From NCBI RefSeq assembly GCF_018320785.1, contig NC_054873.1, forward strand, positions 34,004,196-34,068,195: a DNA stretch of 64,000 nt, given 5' to 3'. Positions 12,270 through 24,200 of this stretch are shown here, piece by piece. Source of the DNA: Cheilinus undulatus. Its lineage: Eukaryota > Chordata > Actinopteri > Labriformes > Labridae. Every line of letters begins with the position of its first letter. Within the stretch, counting starts at the first letter, position 1. The position numbers and the translations under genes were made by a program. The notes under the pieces are model-generated. The model did no database searches and had not been told where the DNA came from. It saw only the letters and a list, made by a program, of their open reading frames with translations.

Positions 12270-13100
12270 TCCGCGTATCATTCTTTCATTTAATATTTGA
12301 TTGATAACTGAATGACAAATAAATGAAAAATGGCTCATTGTTGTTTTGTTTAAAAACCACATCAAAAAATGAAAATTTTGTTCATTTTCTAGTTTTCATT
12401 TCTGAAACGAAATCAAATAAACAGGAAATGATGCATCTTTTAGACTTTTGCTATTTATGCTGGGATGTAATATGAAACAGCTGTAAGCAGTCAATTTGAT
12501 TACAATATTGAGATGCGTAACCTGGTGCAGGTGTTGTGCTCAGAAAAGCATCCTAAGAATCACATGCCCATCGCTGAAGAGTTCATGCTTCCTGTAATGA
12601 TATACAGGAACACAAACGTACGTTTGCGCCTAAAAGTCCAGTACATTTGACCAACATGAGTACACTCTTCCGTGCTTGGATGTGGCATGCTCCCCTGGCT
12701 CCGGCACGAAAGGACAAGGTGGACCAAAGCATGGCACGAATGCAAATGAAGGAGCACAAGTGTGGGAACGTGACTTAAATTGGTGCCAGTGTTTGTGTTC
12801 CGTATGTCATTCCAGGAAGCATGAACTCCTCAGCAATGGGCATGTGACTGTCAGGATGCTTTTCTGAGCACAACACCTGCACCAGGTTATACAAATTAAT
12901 ACTGAAATCATACTAACTGCTTATGCCTGTTTTTCATATTACATTCTCTGATCTCAACATTAATAGCAAAAGTCAAAAAGACACATCGTTTCTTGTTTAT
13001 TTGATTTCATTTCAGAAATGAAAACAAGAAAATGAACCATTTTTTTCATTATTTGTTATTCAATTATCAATCAAATATTAAATGAATGAATGATACACGC
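12270..13100. repeat. Large foldback (imperfect inverted repeat), arms about 310-350 bp
   Basis: The left arm (12270-12617) reads as the reverse complement of the right arm (12791-13100), separated by a 173-bp loop. The match runs nearly the whole arm length with scattered substitutions and small indels. A perfect 37-bp tract pairs 12518-12554 with 12853-12889. Outer ends (GCGTATCATTC / GCGTGTATCATTC) and inner ends (GGAACACAAAC) also pair. No coding frame or recognisable transposase is present. It could be a foldback/MITE-type DNA element or a local inverted duplication. It lies downstream of the usp6nl-like stop codon (minus strand) and beyond the uevld polyA signals, so it may be transcribed as part of the former gene's 3' UTR. 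Confidence 0.85.
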
Positions 13101-13856
13101 ATTCACCTAACTACCCAGATTACCCACAACTACCTGGGTGGGAAAAAAACCTGAGAGGGCTTCATGTGGATGTAACTAGCTTTAGTATTTACACCAGTGA
13201 CATACTGCACCATGCCTTCCTTGTTGCTAGTGGTCACAAATTTGCATGCAAACTGCTGCAGCGCAGCCTGGTTAAGTGGTCCTTTGTTATCAAGAATAGA
13301 CCTGAAGCTACACTAAAGAAACTGTTAAGTTAAAGTTAAGATTTGTGAGCCTGCTCACAGTCTGCTGTATAAATAAAGACTTTGGGTGCTTAAATGTTGA
13401 TGACTTTACTCTGCAGCCTCAAAAGCCCTTGTGTTAAGAGTCGCTACACTCAGTGCACTGCGGTCAAGACACTTTGAGCAAACAGGAGATGAAGTCATGT
13501 TTAGAAATGCAGCTACAATTAGATCCACGTATTTCTGTGTAGATATTCTCATTTATGTCAATAATTTACGCTGAAAGTAATTGTGCTTGATTTCTTTTTT
13601 TTTGCAGTAAAATGACAAACAGCAGTTTTAAATACATGTTTGACACTTAGAAAAGTGAACTGCCCTTGTTATAAAGGTGCAAATCTCACAGAAATCTGTA
13701 TATATCAGTGAAAAAGTTTTCTCACAGCACACACACACACAGATCTTTGACTCACCAAACTGATACTGGCCTTCTATGTCTTATATGGCTTAAAAAATGA
13801 ATCAAGCTTTCACAAAGTCTGAATCGTGTTGGCAAAATCAGCAACACATGGAAACT
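13101..13856 (-). other. Proximal 3' UTR/downstream region of the TBC gene
   Basis: Immediately downstream (minus sense) of the stop at 13859-13857. No gene or clear repeat is seen apart from a short AC run near 13731. A minus-strand AATAAA (TTTATT on the plus strand) occurs at 12996-13001 inside the foldback arm and another at 11143-11148. Which one ends the transcript cannot be decided here. Confidence 0.35.
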
Positions 13857-15208
13857 TTAAAAGGTCACTGATTTGGGCAGCTGCTGTCCAGCTGGAGGCA
13901 TCCTACAAAAGTCTGGGCTCGATCGGACCAAGGGCACCCCAACCGCTGACTGTCCTGAGGGCCTTGGGTGGCCTGGAGGAGACCCCGTGTACAACAGTGG
14001 TGCTGGGAAAGCAGAATGGTCCCTGGGGCCCCTGGAGAAAGGCTTAGAGTAACCAGGCGAGGCGGCTCTGTGTGTGTCTGAACAACTGACGGCGTTACAC
14101 TGAAAGGGAGTGAGTCTGTCAGCAAAATTGGGCGGTGGAGGGGGGATGATAGAGTCCTCAACCCAGCTGTCCTCTCCTTCATACTCTGGCTCCTGAGGCA
14201 AACTGGGGAGAATGCAAAGTGAGGGAGGAAGAGGAGAGGGGGAGGGAGGGATGAAGACAGGAGGTGGTGGCAAAGGGTAGAGAGTAGGGTCGTAGTCTCT
14301 GTCGATGGTATTTGGAGGCTCGCAGGGGACTTCCTCAGGCGTGGAGCTCAGAAGCCTCTCCAGGTAGCGTTCGTCTTCGTCAGCATCAGACAGGTTGTCA
14401 TACTGTGAGGTGTTTGAGGGTCGTCGATCTCCTGTGGACACTGGGACATAGAGAGAGACGGGGAACTTGGTTGGCTTCGGTGGTGGAATCCTGGAGGAGG
14501 AGGTGAAGGCACGGGGAGGGGAAGGCTTAAAGGGCGGAGGATTTTTCCGTGTTAGGTCCAGAGATGTTGGTGGTTTCAGACATGGTTTTGGAGATGGCTT
14601 CATTTTAGGGATCTGTGGTGAGGCTGAGCGGGGGGATGGAGAGCTGTGCTGGGTCTCTTGGACACTTTGGTCTTCCTGCTCAGGGTAAAACAAAGGAGGA
14701 GGCGGCAAATCTGGAAGGTCAATGATCTCCTCTGTCTGCATGGCAAATGCATCCATATCAGGAGGCTCATAGGGGGGAGGCCACTCCATGGGCTTCTCCT
14801 CAGTGTCTGGCTCCTCAGGCTGGCTTTCCTGTTTCTCCTCTTCTTCAGTCTGGCTTGCCTGTGGAGCCGACTCCTTCACATCTCTGTTCAAACTAATGTC
14901 AACACAGAGTTTATCTGCCTTTGGAGGTAATGGAGGAGCTCTACAGGGCCTCAGTGGGGATGGCGTTTGTTGTGTTTGGAGTACAACTGGTTCAGGTGAA
15001 GGCTGAGGAGGTTCTGTAGAGTTGTGGGGCTCAAGAGGAGGGGAATCTTGAAGTAAGGCAGTGCTGTCTGATGGCTCAGTCTCTGTGTTTGGTTGGCTGT
15101 GGGGCTGCAGATTGTTTTTTCTCTCTGGAGGAGAGTCGGGTGTTATGGGCCGAAGGAGAACTGGTCTCTCTTGACCCAGAGGTTTCTTTGGCAGCTCCTC
15201 TGACTTGG
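13857..15208 (-). CDS. usp6nl: Terminal exon of the TBC gene: proline-rich SH3/WW-ligand tail
   Basis: This single exon encodes about 450 residues after the TBC domain. The acceptor is TTTAAAG at 15209, entered in phase 1. Visible features are PKKPLGQ near its start, a class I SH3-ligand pattern RAPPLPP followed by Lys, a PPPY WW-ligand motif in an acidic stretch, several poly-Pro runs (PPPP, PPPPP) and SQYDN followed by an acidic DADEDE segment. I did not find the PxxDY motif through which RN-tre binds the Eps8 SH3 domain. The protein ends in KSVTF, then TAA at 13859-13857. Antisense frames in this exon are shadows of its repetitive composition. Confidence 0.9.
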
Positions 15209-18200
15209 CTTTAAACAGATTAGAGAAGAGGGAATACATCAGTAAAGGAGAAAAAAATATTTTGTTTATTTTCTTTGAGGTAAACTTTTAAATTAACAGT
15301 GAATAAGGTTTTATACTAAACAGACAGAAATGTTAAAATAAAGGGTAGAACTGCACCTGGGGGAGGCTGGTCCAGCTTTTTACTCCGTAGCTCAGACATG
15401 GAGGCCTGCAACTGTTCAATCACCACATCATCAGGAAGGAAGAAGGAAACAGCCAGCTGCTCTTGGAGAAACTCCCGCAGGTCCTCTAACTGAAGCTTCT
15501 GCAAGCGCTCTAATTGGACAACAAACCAGACACAAAACAGAGGCAGGTTAGCTTGCAGATTTGTTAATGCAAACCTTCTGACTCCATGTCTTATAGATTT
15601 ATATCAATAAAGAAGCAGCTCATCCAAAAAGAGCTTCTTTGCACAATCTCAGCAGTGTTCTAGCAAAGCTCAAGCAAGCATCCAATAGAAATACAGCTTT
15701 TGATTCTTCTCCACAGCAACCGGCCACTCGCATTATGTAAGCCATCCAGTTAAGGGGAAGCCAAGCGAGAGACAGCGTGCGATGTAATCCACACAGTTAC
15801 ACTTACTGGTAAAGCACCAGCAGCCTCAGCTGTATCTGGGTATCAAGCTGGCTTGACTCATTTCAGCAGAGAAAGGCACAGCAGACAATGTTAATCAGTG
15901 TCATACTCACTTTTGTGTAACTTGAAGGTTGTGTAAGCCATGGCATTTAGCATCTTCTCCCCCTCCAATATGTAGATGTCCCACAAACGCAGGGTGAGGG
16001 TGAAAGGGGTCTGTTATGCAAGAGGAAAATCATTAAAAAATCATAAAACTACATGTGATGTTGTTCCAATGTATAAAGCAATGGTATGCACCAGGAAATG
16101 CTGATTAATGGCCTAGTTACTTTTGGGACCAGATGTAAACAAGGAAGATCTGGAAAAGGATCTTTTCTTGCAGAAACACTCACTCTTTCAATGAAGCACT
16201 GCAGAAACCATTTGGTGGAGTAAATCCCAGTTGTCATCTGCTCTTTGTCCTGTGGGGCAAAAATGAATAAAACGTCGTCTATTTGAGAGTCTTTCCTCAT
16301 ATCTCACACCATAAATTTCATGCTGAAATTATTTCTGACTCTTGAAATTGCAGCAACATTCAGAACATGTGGTTTTTGGCAACATAAATCAATAAAAGAG
16401 TGATAAATGACCAGAATGCACCTTATTATCATCTTTGCAATCAATCATCTCCACCATGTCTCTGTAGTGGACAAAAAAAGGGTGGTGTGTGGATGAATTT
16501 TAACCTACCAGGTGCTTCTTCAGCTTTGGCAGCATTTTGGAGAGGATACGTTCATGGTGGGCTTGGAAACGCTGCAACTTGGGAAATCCTGGGATGAAGA
16601 ACCCTAGCACAACAAACAGATATAATCAGTAAACCACAAATTTAGTGTGGTACATGCAGAGATACAGTGTTTAGAAATGAAGGGTGTTTCTCCTCTTAAA
16701 AAAATGATAAATGGCTTGGAGAAAACATAAAATGTTCTGTGATAAAATTACATTTCGAATAAGGGTGAGCACATTTAAGTGTCTTTTTTTTTCTAAAATA
16801 GTTTTTCTGAAATCCAGTTTTTCTTACTAAACCGGGAGTGACAGAAAATGCTAATTCCCTTCTATACAAAAATTCATATCAAATTTACAACATAGGTCAA
16901 AATAATTTCAGTTTAATATTTTTTCAAAACTGTTTAGCCCTAATCTTATATAAAAGAAAGAGTATGGCTGTGAACAGCTATTTCAAATTCAGTCTTAGTC
17001 GTTCATTTGTTGTACTAGCATTCTGGTTGATTTTTAACCTTATTTTGTTGTTTTTAAATGTGCTTTATATATAAATTTGGATTGGATTTATTATTTTAGT
17101 TGTGTCTTGCTCAACAAAATCTCAAATACATTTCTTTCCGGTGAAAAAAATCCTTCAGTTTTCTTCGTTCTTATTCAAGGAATTTAATACTTTTAACCTA
17201 TTTAATCATCCAAATTATTAATTTAAAACAAATGGCTGCAGACAGTACATCTCTGATTGCCTCTCTTGCAGACCATTCATCTGAGACACCATCTCTGTCA
17301 CGGAAATACACGCTAAAACTGCCAAAATAAAACTGGATTAAACTTGCATTAAGGGTTAGGGTACGGGTTAAGATACCAAAGCTATATGTTGAAAACCTGA
17401 CCAGCAAAACCTGATTAAAAAATGTTAGATGAAGCAAAGTAAACAGGCTACTTTCAAGAAAAAAACTTGTCCTCAATGAAAACATTCTTGCTCCATTAGC
17501 TGCACTATGTAGCTACAGGAGCTACATTGTCTGATGCAGCTACATAGCTAGCATAGCTATGTAGCCATTGTATCTACATAGCTAACATAGCTCTTGCTAT
17601 CTCACATCGCTAAAGCTAACTAAGCTACATTGGCTTGCGGAGCAACGTCACTTATGTTGCTAGCATAGCTATGTTAGCTTTAGTTAAAGCTAATGAAGCT
17701 TAAGTGAGCCACTGTTCTTGTAACTACTTCTAAAATGGGTCCAAACATAATTTAATCCTGGATCAGATCTTTGATGATTTTCTCTGTTATATTTATAAAG
17801 TGTTGCTGTACCAGTAAATTACAGCACTTCTGTCCTGAAAGAGACGGCGCCTCAGATAAACAGGTTGTCAGAGTGGCTGTCAGAAATGAACAGTGTGCAG
17901 CCAGACTGTTTTGGAGTAGGGGGAAACATTCACAGTTATGCACTACTAATTTTTTCACTGATTTAAAATACACTGATGAAAATACTGACAAACCTTATGT
18001 GCACAGTGAAGAAATATCATGGATTTTGAATGTCCAGCAGTCTAGCAATAACAATATAGTCTCATGAAAACTAATCTCAATTTATATCAAAGTTTTTAAC
18101 CATCAAAGATTTTTTATTTTTAGCTTTTCAAAGTCTCATATTCCTCATGGAAAGGAAGCTAGTTCACTCTCATTTTTTAGCCATTTAAAGTGGATGAAAT

Positions 18201-21200
18201 TAACACTGGTTGTGAGCAATATTACATGTTGTACATCATTTCAATTAGATCAATATTGTGTCAAAATTATAAGAAAATGTGAGAAGAAAGTTTTGAAACT
18301 AAAAAAAAAACCTGCCTAGAAGAAAATCAATTTTCTCTACATATCTGAATATTTGTAAACTTTAGATAAGAACAGTCATTTAATTTGATAGGTCTGAACA
18401 ATAATAAGCTCTGCTTCTTAAATAATCTGTCTACTTTTAGTTTTTCCATGTCTCACCATGCATGGCATGCTTGCTGTTGGTGAGCAGCTGAGACAGAGCC
18501 CAGAAGGCTTCTTCTTCATTCAAGAACATGAGCAAGATGGCAGCGATCTGACTCATCCCCTGGCAGTAGCTCACCTCCTGGGGGACCACATGAGAAGAGA
18601 CAGGTTCAATCAAACTGAATGGGCAAATGTGAAGAAATATTCATTATTTAATAGAGCACAAGCACAAGAAGGATGGGAAATGAAGTGAGGACAGCACCTG
18701 AATGTCTGATGTAGTCTGAAGGCAGACTGTGCAGCAGAACCACACACATCCAGACTTACTGTACATGCAGCTACATGATTATAAACACTAACCAAAAGAT
18801 GTTCAAATATTTACATCGGTTTAAAATTCATTCTCAGGCATGTCTTCAACTTGTCCAGCTGCCATTCTGACTCTGCTATGATTTACACTAAACACATCGA
18901 CCTTGGCAAGCACAGATACACAAAACCGGACACACACTTGGTATTTGTCCATATTAAGGCAGATTTATTGCACAGCTTCCAAAGGATACTCATAAGTATC
19001 CTTTAAAGGAAATACAGTAAACATTATTAGGGCCACACTGGGGTTAAACTACACATTCTCCACATTCTTCTCTGCCATCACATAGGCAAAAGGACAAACA
19101 CCCCCTCCTCTCCGTCTCTATCTCCTAGTCTCTCCTACTGACCCACTTTCTCCTGAGCTGTGTGTGAGGAGAGGGGAAAAGGGAAAAGGGAACACAGCAC
19201 ATGCCCATTTCCTCTGGCTCTAACACCTCTAACACGCAGGAAGAGTCTGTAGAGCTTAATCAGAAAAACAGACTTGGACTGAGTTTGCGTGTAGGGAGAT
19301 GTAATGTGCTGTACATGAGACTATCTTTGGATGCTAACATTTTTATCCCTACCAGACAGCAGCAGACTGTGCCTTTACAAGAATTAATAATGACAGATTT
19401 ACAGTATATACATGTACATGAGGGGGTTCAGAATTCATACCATGCATTCACTGTATTCTAAAACATATTTGTAGGCAGAGAGCTTCTAAACTGTTGCCAA
19501 AGCCAGATACCAACTACAAGAAACACATAAGGCAGATATATTAAGATGCAAGTAATCATCCAAAAATAAACATTTGACAATTAAAAGTAAGGATGAACCC
19601 ATCTAGCTTGGACTGTGATGTAAAATATGACACTGTATGTCAGGGGTCATGAACCTTATTTGTACAAAAGCCAGATTGAGTCTTATCAGATGCTTTAAGG
19701 GACAGATTTTCAAAAAAACTTACATAAAATAAATATTTTGGTCCAAATAACATTATTGTATTATTATTTGCATTTTTTTCAAAATAAGTAATTTTTGAGC
19801 ATTAAAACTGAGATTAGTCACAACTGCATATGAGCAATCAAAATACTTTAACTACATATTTCTGGGACTATCATGTTGTCCATCACTAGCACCTGACTGG
19901 GGAAAAACACATGGAAGAACCAGATCTATTGTTTTGATTCTCAGGCAGGTAAATGGCACTATCCAAGAAGGAAAACAGCAGATTTAAACAGGACTGGGCT
20001 GATATATTTGTGTTCATCAAGCATCATATGCACTAATAACGGCTGACAGGTGGATTTCTGTAAAAAAAACAGATCAAACTCCTAATAAAACTGTTGCAAT
20101 CTTGATTGTTTACGGGCTGATTTAATGGGGGGAGGGGGGTGATTTGGCCTCTGGGCTGCCAGTAGATGATCACTGGTGTATGTAAATCAACAAAAGTATG
20201 TTAGATTTTTACTGAGGAAATTGTAAACAAAACAATAACCTCTGACAGTGTCTGCCTTTATATAGGTTCCACATCAATAAACAAGAGGTAGAGAACACAT
20301 ACCAATATTTTTAGCAGAGAAGAGTATGAAGCAGCTTAATTACAACCATCCTTATTTTAATGCATGCACATTAATTTCTTTTTTTGTTTTGCTTTCAGTG
20401 TATTACATACTTATTTGAATATGTGTGCCTGTGAGTCTGCACACTGGGAGAAAGAAACTCATCACAGTGAGATGATCTAGGGTCAAGCATCAAATGTAGG
20501 GGAATTTCTCCATAAATTTCTGCCCCTCATGGTGGGAGAAAAAATCGATACAGCATAGTATTGGAACATTTTGTCTGGCGATATGTCGTATTGTCTTATC
20601 TACCAAGTATAGTTTTTTTTCAAATTAACTGCTAATGGAAAAATATGTTTGTCCAGTGAGATCGGCAGAGGTGACGGGTCATACAGAAGGAAAAAGTTAA
20701 AACAAACATGGCAGCACCAGGGGAAGGAAATTAGGACTGCAAGCAGGGCACGAATGAGACGGACATGACACATGAGGTTCGCAAGAAGTGCGACATGAAA
20801 ATAAAATACTGCAGAAAATAGACAAACATGAGGGCAAGACTGATACTAAATGAGCTACACAGTTAAAAAAATGGTATAGATCACAATATATCAAAATAGT
20901 CACATATAAGGAAACTATGCTGAGTTTAAACTGCTGGTGCAGCTCTCTCTCCTTCTCTCTGGCCTCTTCTATCATGGCTTTGTGTGCTGAGAGAAAAACC
21001 AACATTATACCTGATGTACATGTACAAGTGCATGGCTGCCTCATGCACTTGTATTCAGGTGAAACCAACTGAACCACACTCAAAAAGCTTATAATACATG
21101 GACTGATAATCCTATATCATCAAGGCATTATAGAAATACATGTATTGCCAATAAATCCCTGTGCAGATATTCAGTTAGAGAAGTAAATATATGCCATGGA

Positions 21201-24200
21201 GATCTGTAAAAAAAAAAAGTCCTTTTACCTTCTGCCTCAAAATGCCTAAATTTATCACACAGGTAAAGATCAACAACAATCAGCAGCTTTATGTTCATAA
21301 TGTTTTCCCAGAGGCTGGTGTTGACATATCTATTAAAAAGCAGTCTAAAAAAACCTGTATTTAGGCTAATTATTTATTTGTCCAACACAGTTTATGCAGC
21401 ACACATTCATGAACTAACACAAACATACTGGGCTTCAAATGAATTAATTTTCTCCTTTACCCCTTACTGTTCCTGTCAAATTCACCTAAAACACCTAAGA
21501 ATAGAATTTAAAAACACATACTTCTTGAAGGTTTTACTAGGGGGATAGCAGGACAAATCCAAAGTAAAGTCAGGTTGAAAAATTGAATCATTTGCACCTG
21601 TGAAAGTGGGACAACCTCATTTGGCACATGCACTGATGTTCTGTTTACACTGTGAAATATGCAGCAGCACATTCAGAGAACCTTACTCACAAATTAAAAA
21701 TATCACAGATAGGTTAGGAGTCCTTCCCTGACTTTCAGCTGTTGCTCCACTAACATGCTGCTTTTTTTTTTTTTTTAACTCCCCCGTATTATGTAATGCA
21801 TACTTTGGTAACACAGACTTACCGTGTTGTACACAGAGTAGGCTGCTAAGACGTGAAACAGGGCCTGCTGCCTGGAGAGGGAACAGAGAAACCAGTAGTT
21901 AAAACAAGGATGGGGTTCCTTAGCAACAATCAAGCAAGCTAGGACAGTTGTTGGGCTGTGAGTAATGATTTCTTGATGATCTCATTCGAAAATTACCTTC
22001 ATCAATCTTCACCAATTAAATCAAAACAGCTGCAAATATTTCCAGAGAGGCTGAAAACTCTCCACATGATCCTGTTATTCTCAGCGCAAACCTTTAGCTG
22101 TGTGTCATGGATAGTGTGTCCCTCTTCTCAGGAGTCCTCCAGCTAACTTTGAAGTATAAACAAAGGGAGTGTGGAAAGGAGCTTCTGTGATCTATTAGTG
22201 CTTGAGTGACACTGAGTGTGCAGCTTCTCTGACCACAGGGTTGTGTGCCACATGGCTGATTACATCTGGAGTTTCAACAGTTTCAGTCAGTGAGCACAAA
22301 GCAGCTATTGTATGTGTGTGTGTTGGTGGAACAGGGCCATTAACAAACATGTGGACCAGAGAGGATGTCTCCCCTACAGGCATCCATAGTAAATATGTGT
22401 CTTATACACAGTGACAGAGGCAGGAAAGGAGCTTTAAATAGCTGTCAGAGTGTTGGTGTGAGTGAGACAGCTGCTGACTTGCAGGGAAGGAGTGGGCAGC
22501 AAGCAGGATGGAGCGGTGTTTTTGTGTGTTTGGAGTCAAAGGGGAAGTACGTTACAAAGAGCACGAGGAGAGCACACAGCGTTCATCTGACAAGTACAAA
22601 CCTGTGGCTATCACACTGTCAAACTCACAGTTGTAGTGAAACTAATTGGAAACATATAATTTGTCTTTTTATACACAAGTTTCATACTGATAAGTTGGCT
22701 CTGAGTCACTACTGGCAGTTCTTTTTGAACATGTGCACTGATGGTGGTGCACATTGCTGTATGAATGCCATTTCCTGTGGGGCTTCATGCACTGACAGGA
22801 AGGCTAATAAAGCACAGAGGAGGAAACCACAGCTTTAGTCTTTGTGTGTGTGTCTGAGAGAGACAGAGAGAGGTTGCCTCAAGGTTTCAGCTTGAGGTCA
22901 CACCCTATGGACACTAAGTAGGGCAAGAAAAAAAAAATCAACATAAGAGACATTCATGTGGCACACACAGAGTGCCAGACTTTTTTTGTTTTTATAGAAA
23001 ACTACCAAATCTGTGTACAGGCTAAAGGTCAGAGGAGCTATCATTAATGTTAGCAGGTCAATGCTACAATGAATATTGTCTGTTACATTAAAAGTTAAGT
23101 TTTTTTATGTGACAGCATTTGGATACAGCGCTCCAAACTAGGACTGTTAAATGATTCTGATTTTTAATAGCTATTAATTTTTGAATCTCTATAAATAATG
23201 GTGATTAGTCTCCCTAATTTGAAATATTTGCATTTAATACTGCTTGTTTAATTTAGATTTTTTGTACTGTCATAAAGTAAGGGTATTAACTTCTTGTTTG
23301 GATATAGATCAGCTTCTTTAAAAAAAAAAAAAAAAAAAGGAACCTCAAGTAAATCGAAGACCATGACATGAGCATTACCATGGAAAAAGGAACTTGTTAT
23401 GAATTGAGGAGATATAAGGAACAGTTAAGATGTAAATGTTCGATAAAACAAGGATCAGATGACTGTTGACTGGTCCAACGAGCTGTCTGTGAGGTTTTTA
23501 AAGTGAGGAGCGGTGGCTGCTTTTTTACATCACTGGCTGGCTGCGAGGAGATAATGTAGCAGCATAACCAAAGAATGGACCAATTATGGACCCTTCTTAA
23601 TCAGATTTAATTCATAAACTGCAAAATCCTCAATAAAGAAATCCCTAACACAGCATCCAGCTTGTCCAGAATCTAAAAAGCCAGTTTCTTTCCACTTGTC
23701 AAGAACTCACTTGACTCCAAAGCGGTCCCTGAACATGATGTTGTTCCTAAAGGTCCTGTTGACGTCCAAGTCAATCTGTTTGATCTCAGTGGAGAAGCTA
23801 CGAGCCTGCTGCTTCATTTTCTGTAGGACATAAAAAATTCATCAGTAAGAACTGACCCATTACGGATCACCATTTCAAAGGAGCTGTCATTCAATCTTAA
23901 GATTCATACCTCATATTTTCCTTCATTTTCATTTTTGACTTTCTCCACATCCAAAAGCAGAGCCCAGGCCTGGCCTCTCAGTTGTAGAGGGATGCCTTTA
24001 TACACACGCTTCACCAACTGAAACCCATGTAAACAAACAAGCTCAAAGACACTAATAGACCATCTTCATTACATCAACTTAGACAGGCAGAGGGCCATGT
24101 ACAGTTGCTGCTTTAGGGTATATAAGGAACGATGGGGACTCATTGCATGCACTTAAGTACTTGATTGATCTGTCTAGACCAGACGAGAGCGAGGAAAAAA

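Noticed and set aside
14312-15006. Plus-strand open frames opposite the TBC terminal exon
   Set aside because: They are antisense shadows of a long biased (proline/acidic) coding exon, with no independent homology or splice context.
20697-21083. Minus-strand frame with a charged, coiled-coil-like '[17 protein letters not shown]' segment after a plausible acceptor
   Set aside because: It falls between exons that already join in phase within the TBC domain; there is no good donor and insertion would disrupt the conserved fold.
22365-22838. 157-codon plus-strand frame
   Set aside because: It lies in an intron of the TBC gene, has no recognisable domain and unremarkable composition; chance length.
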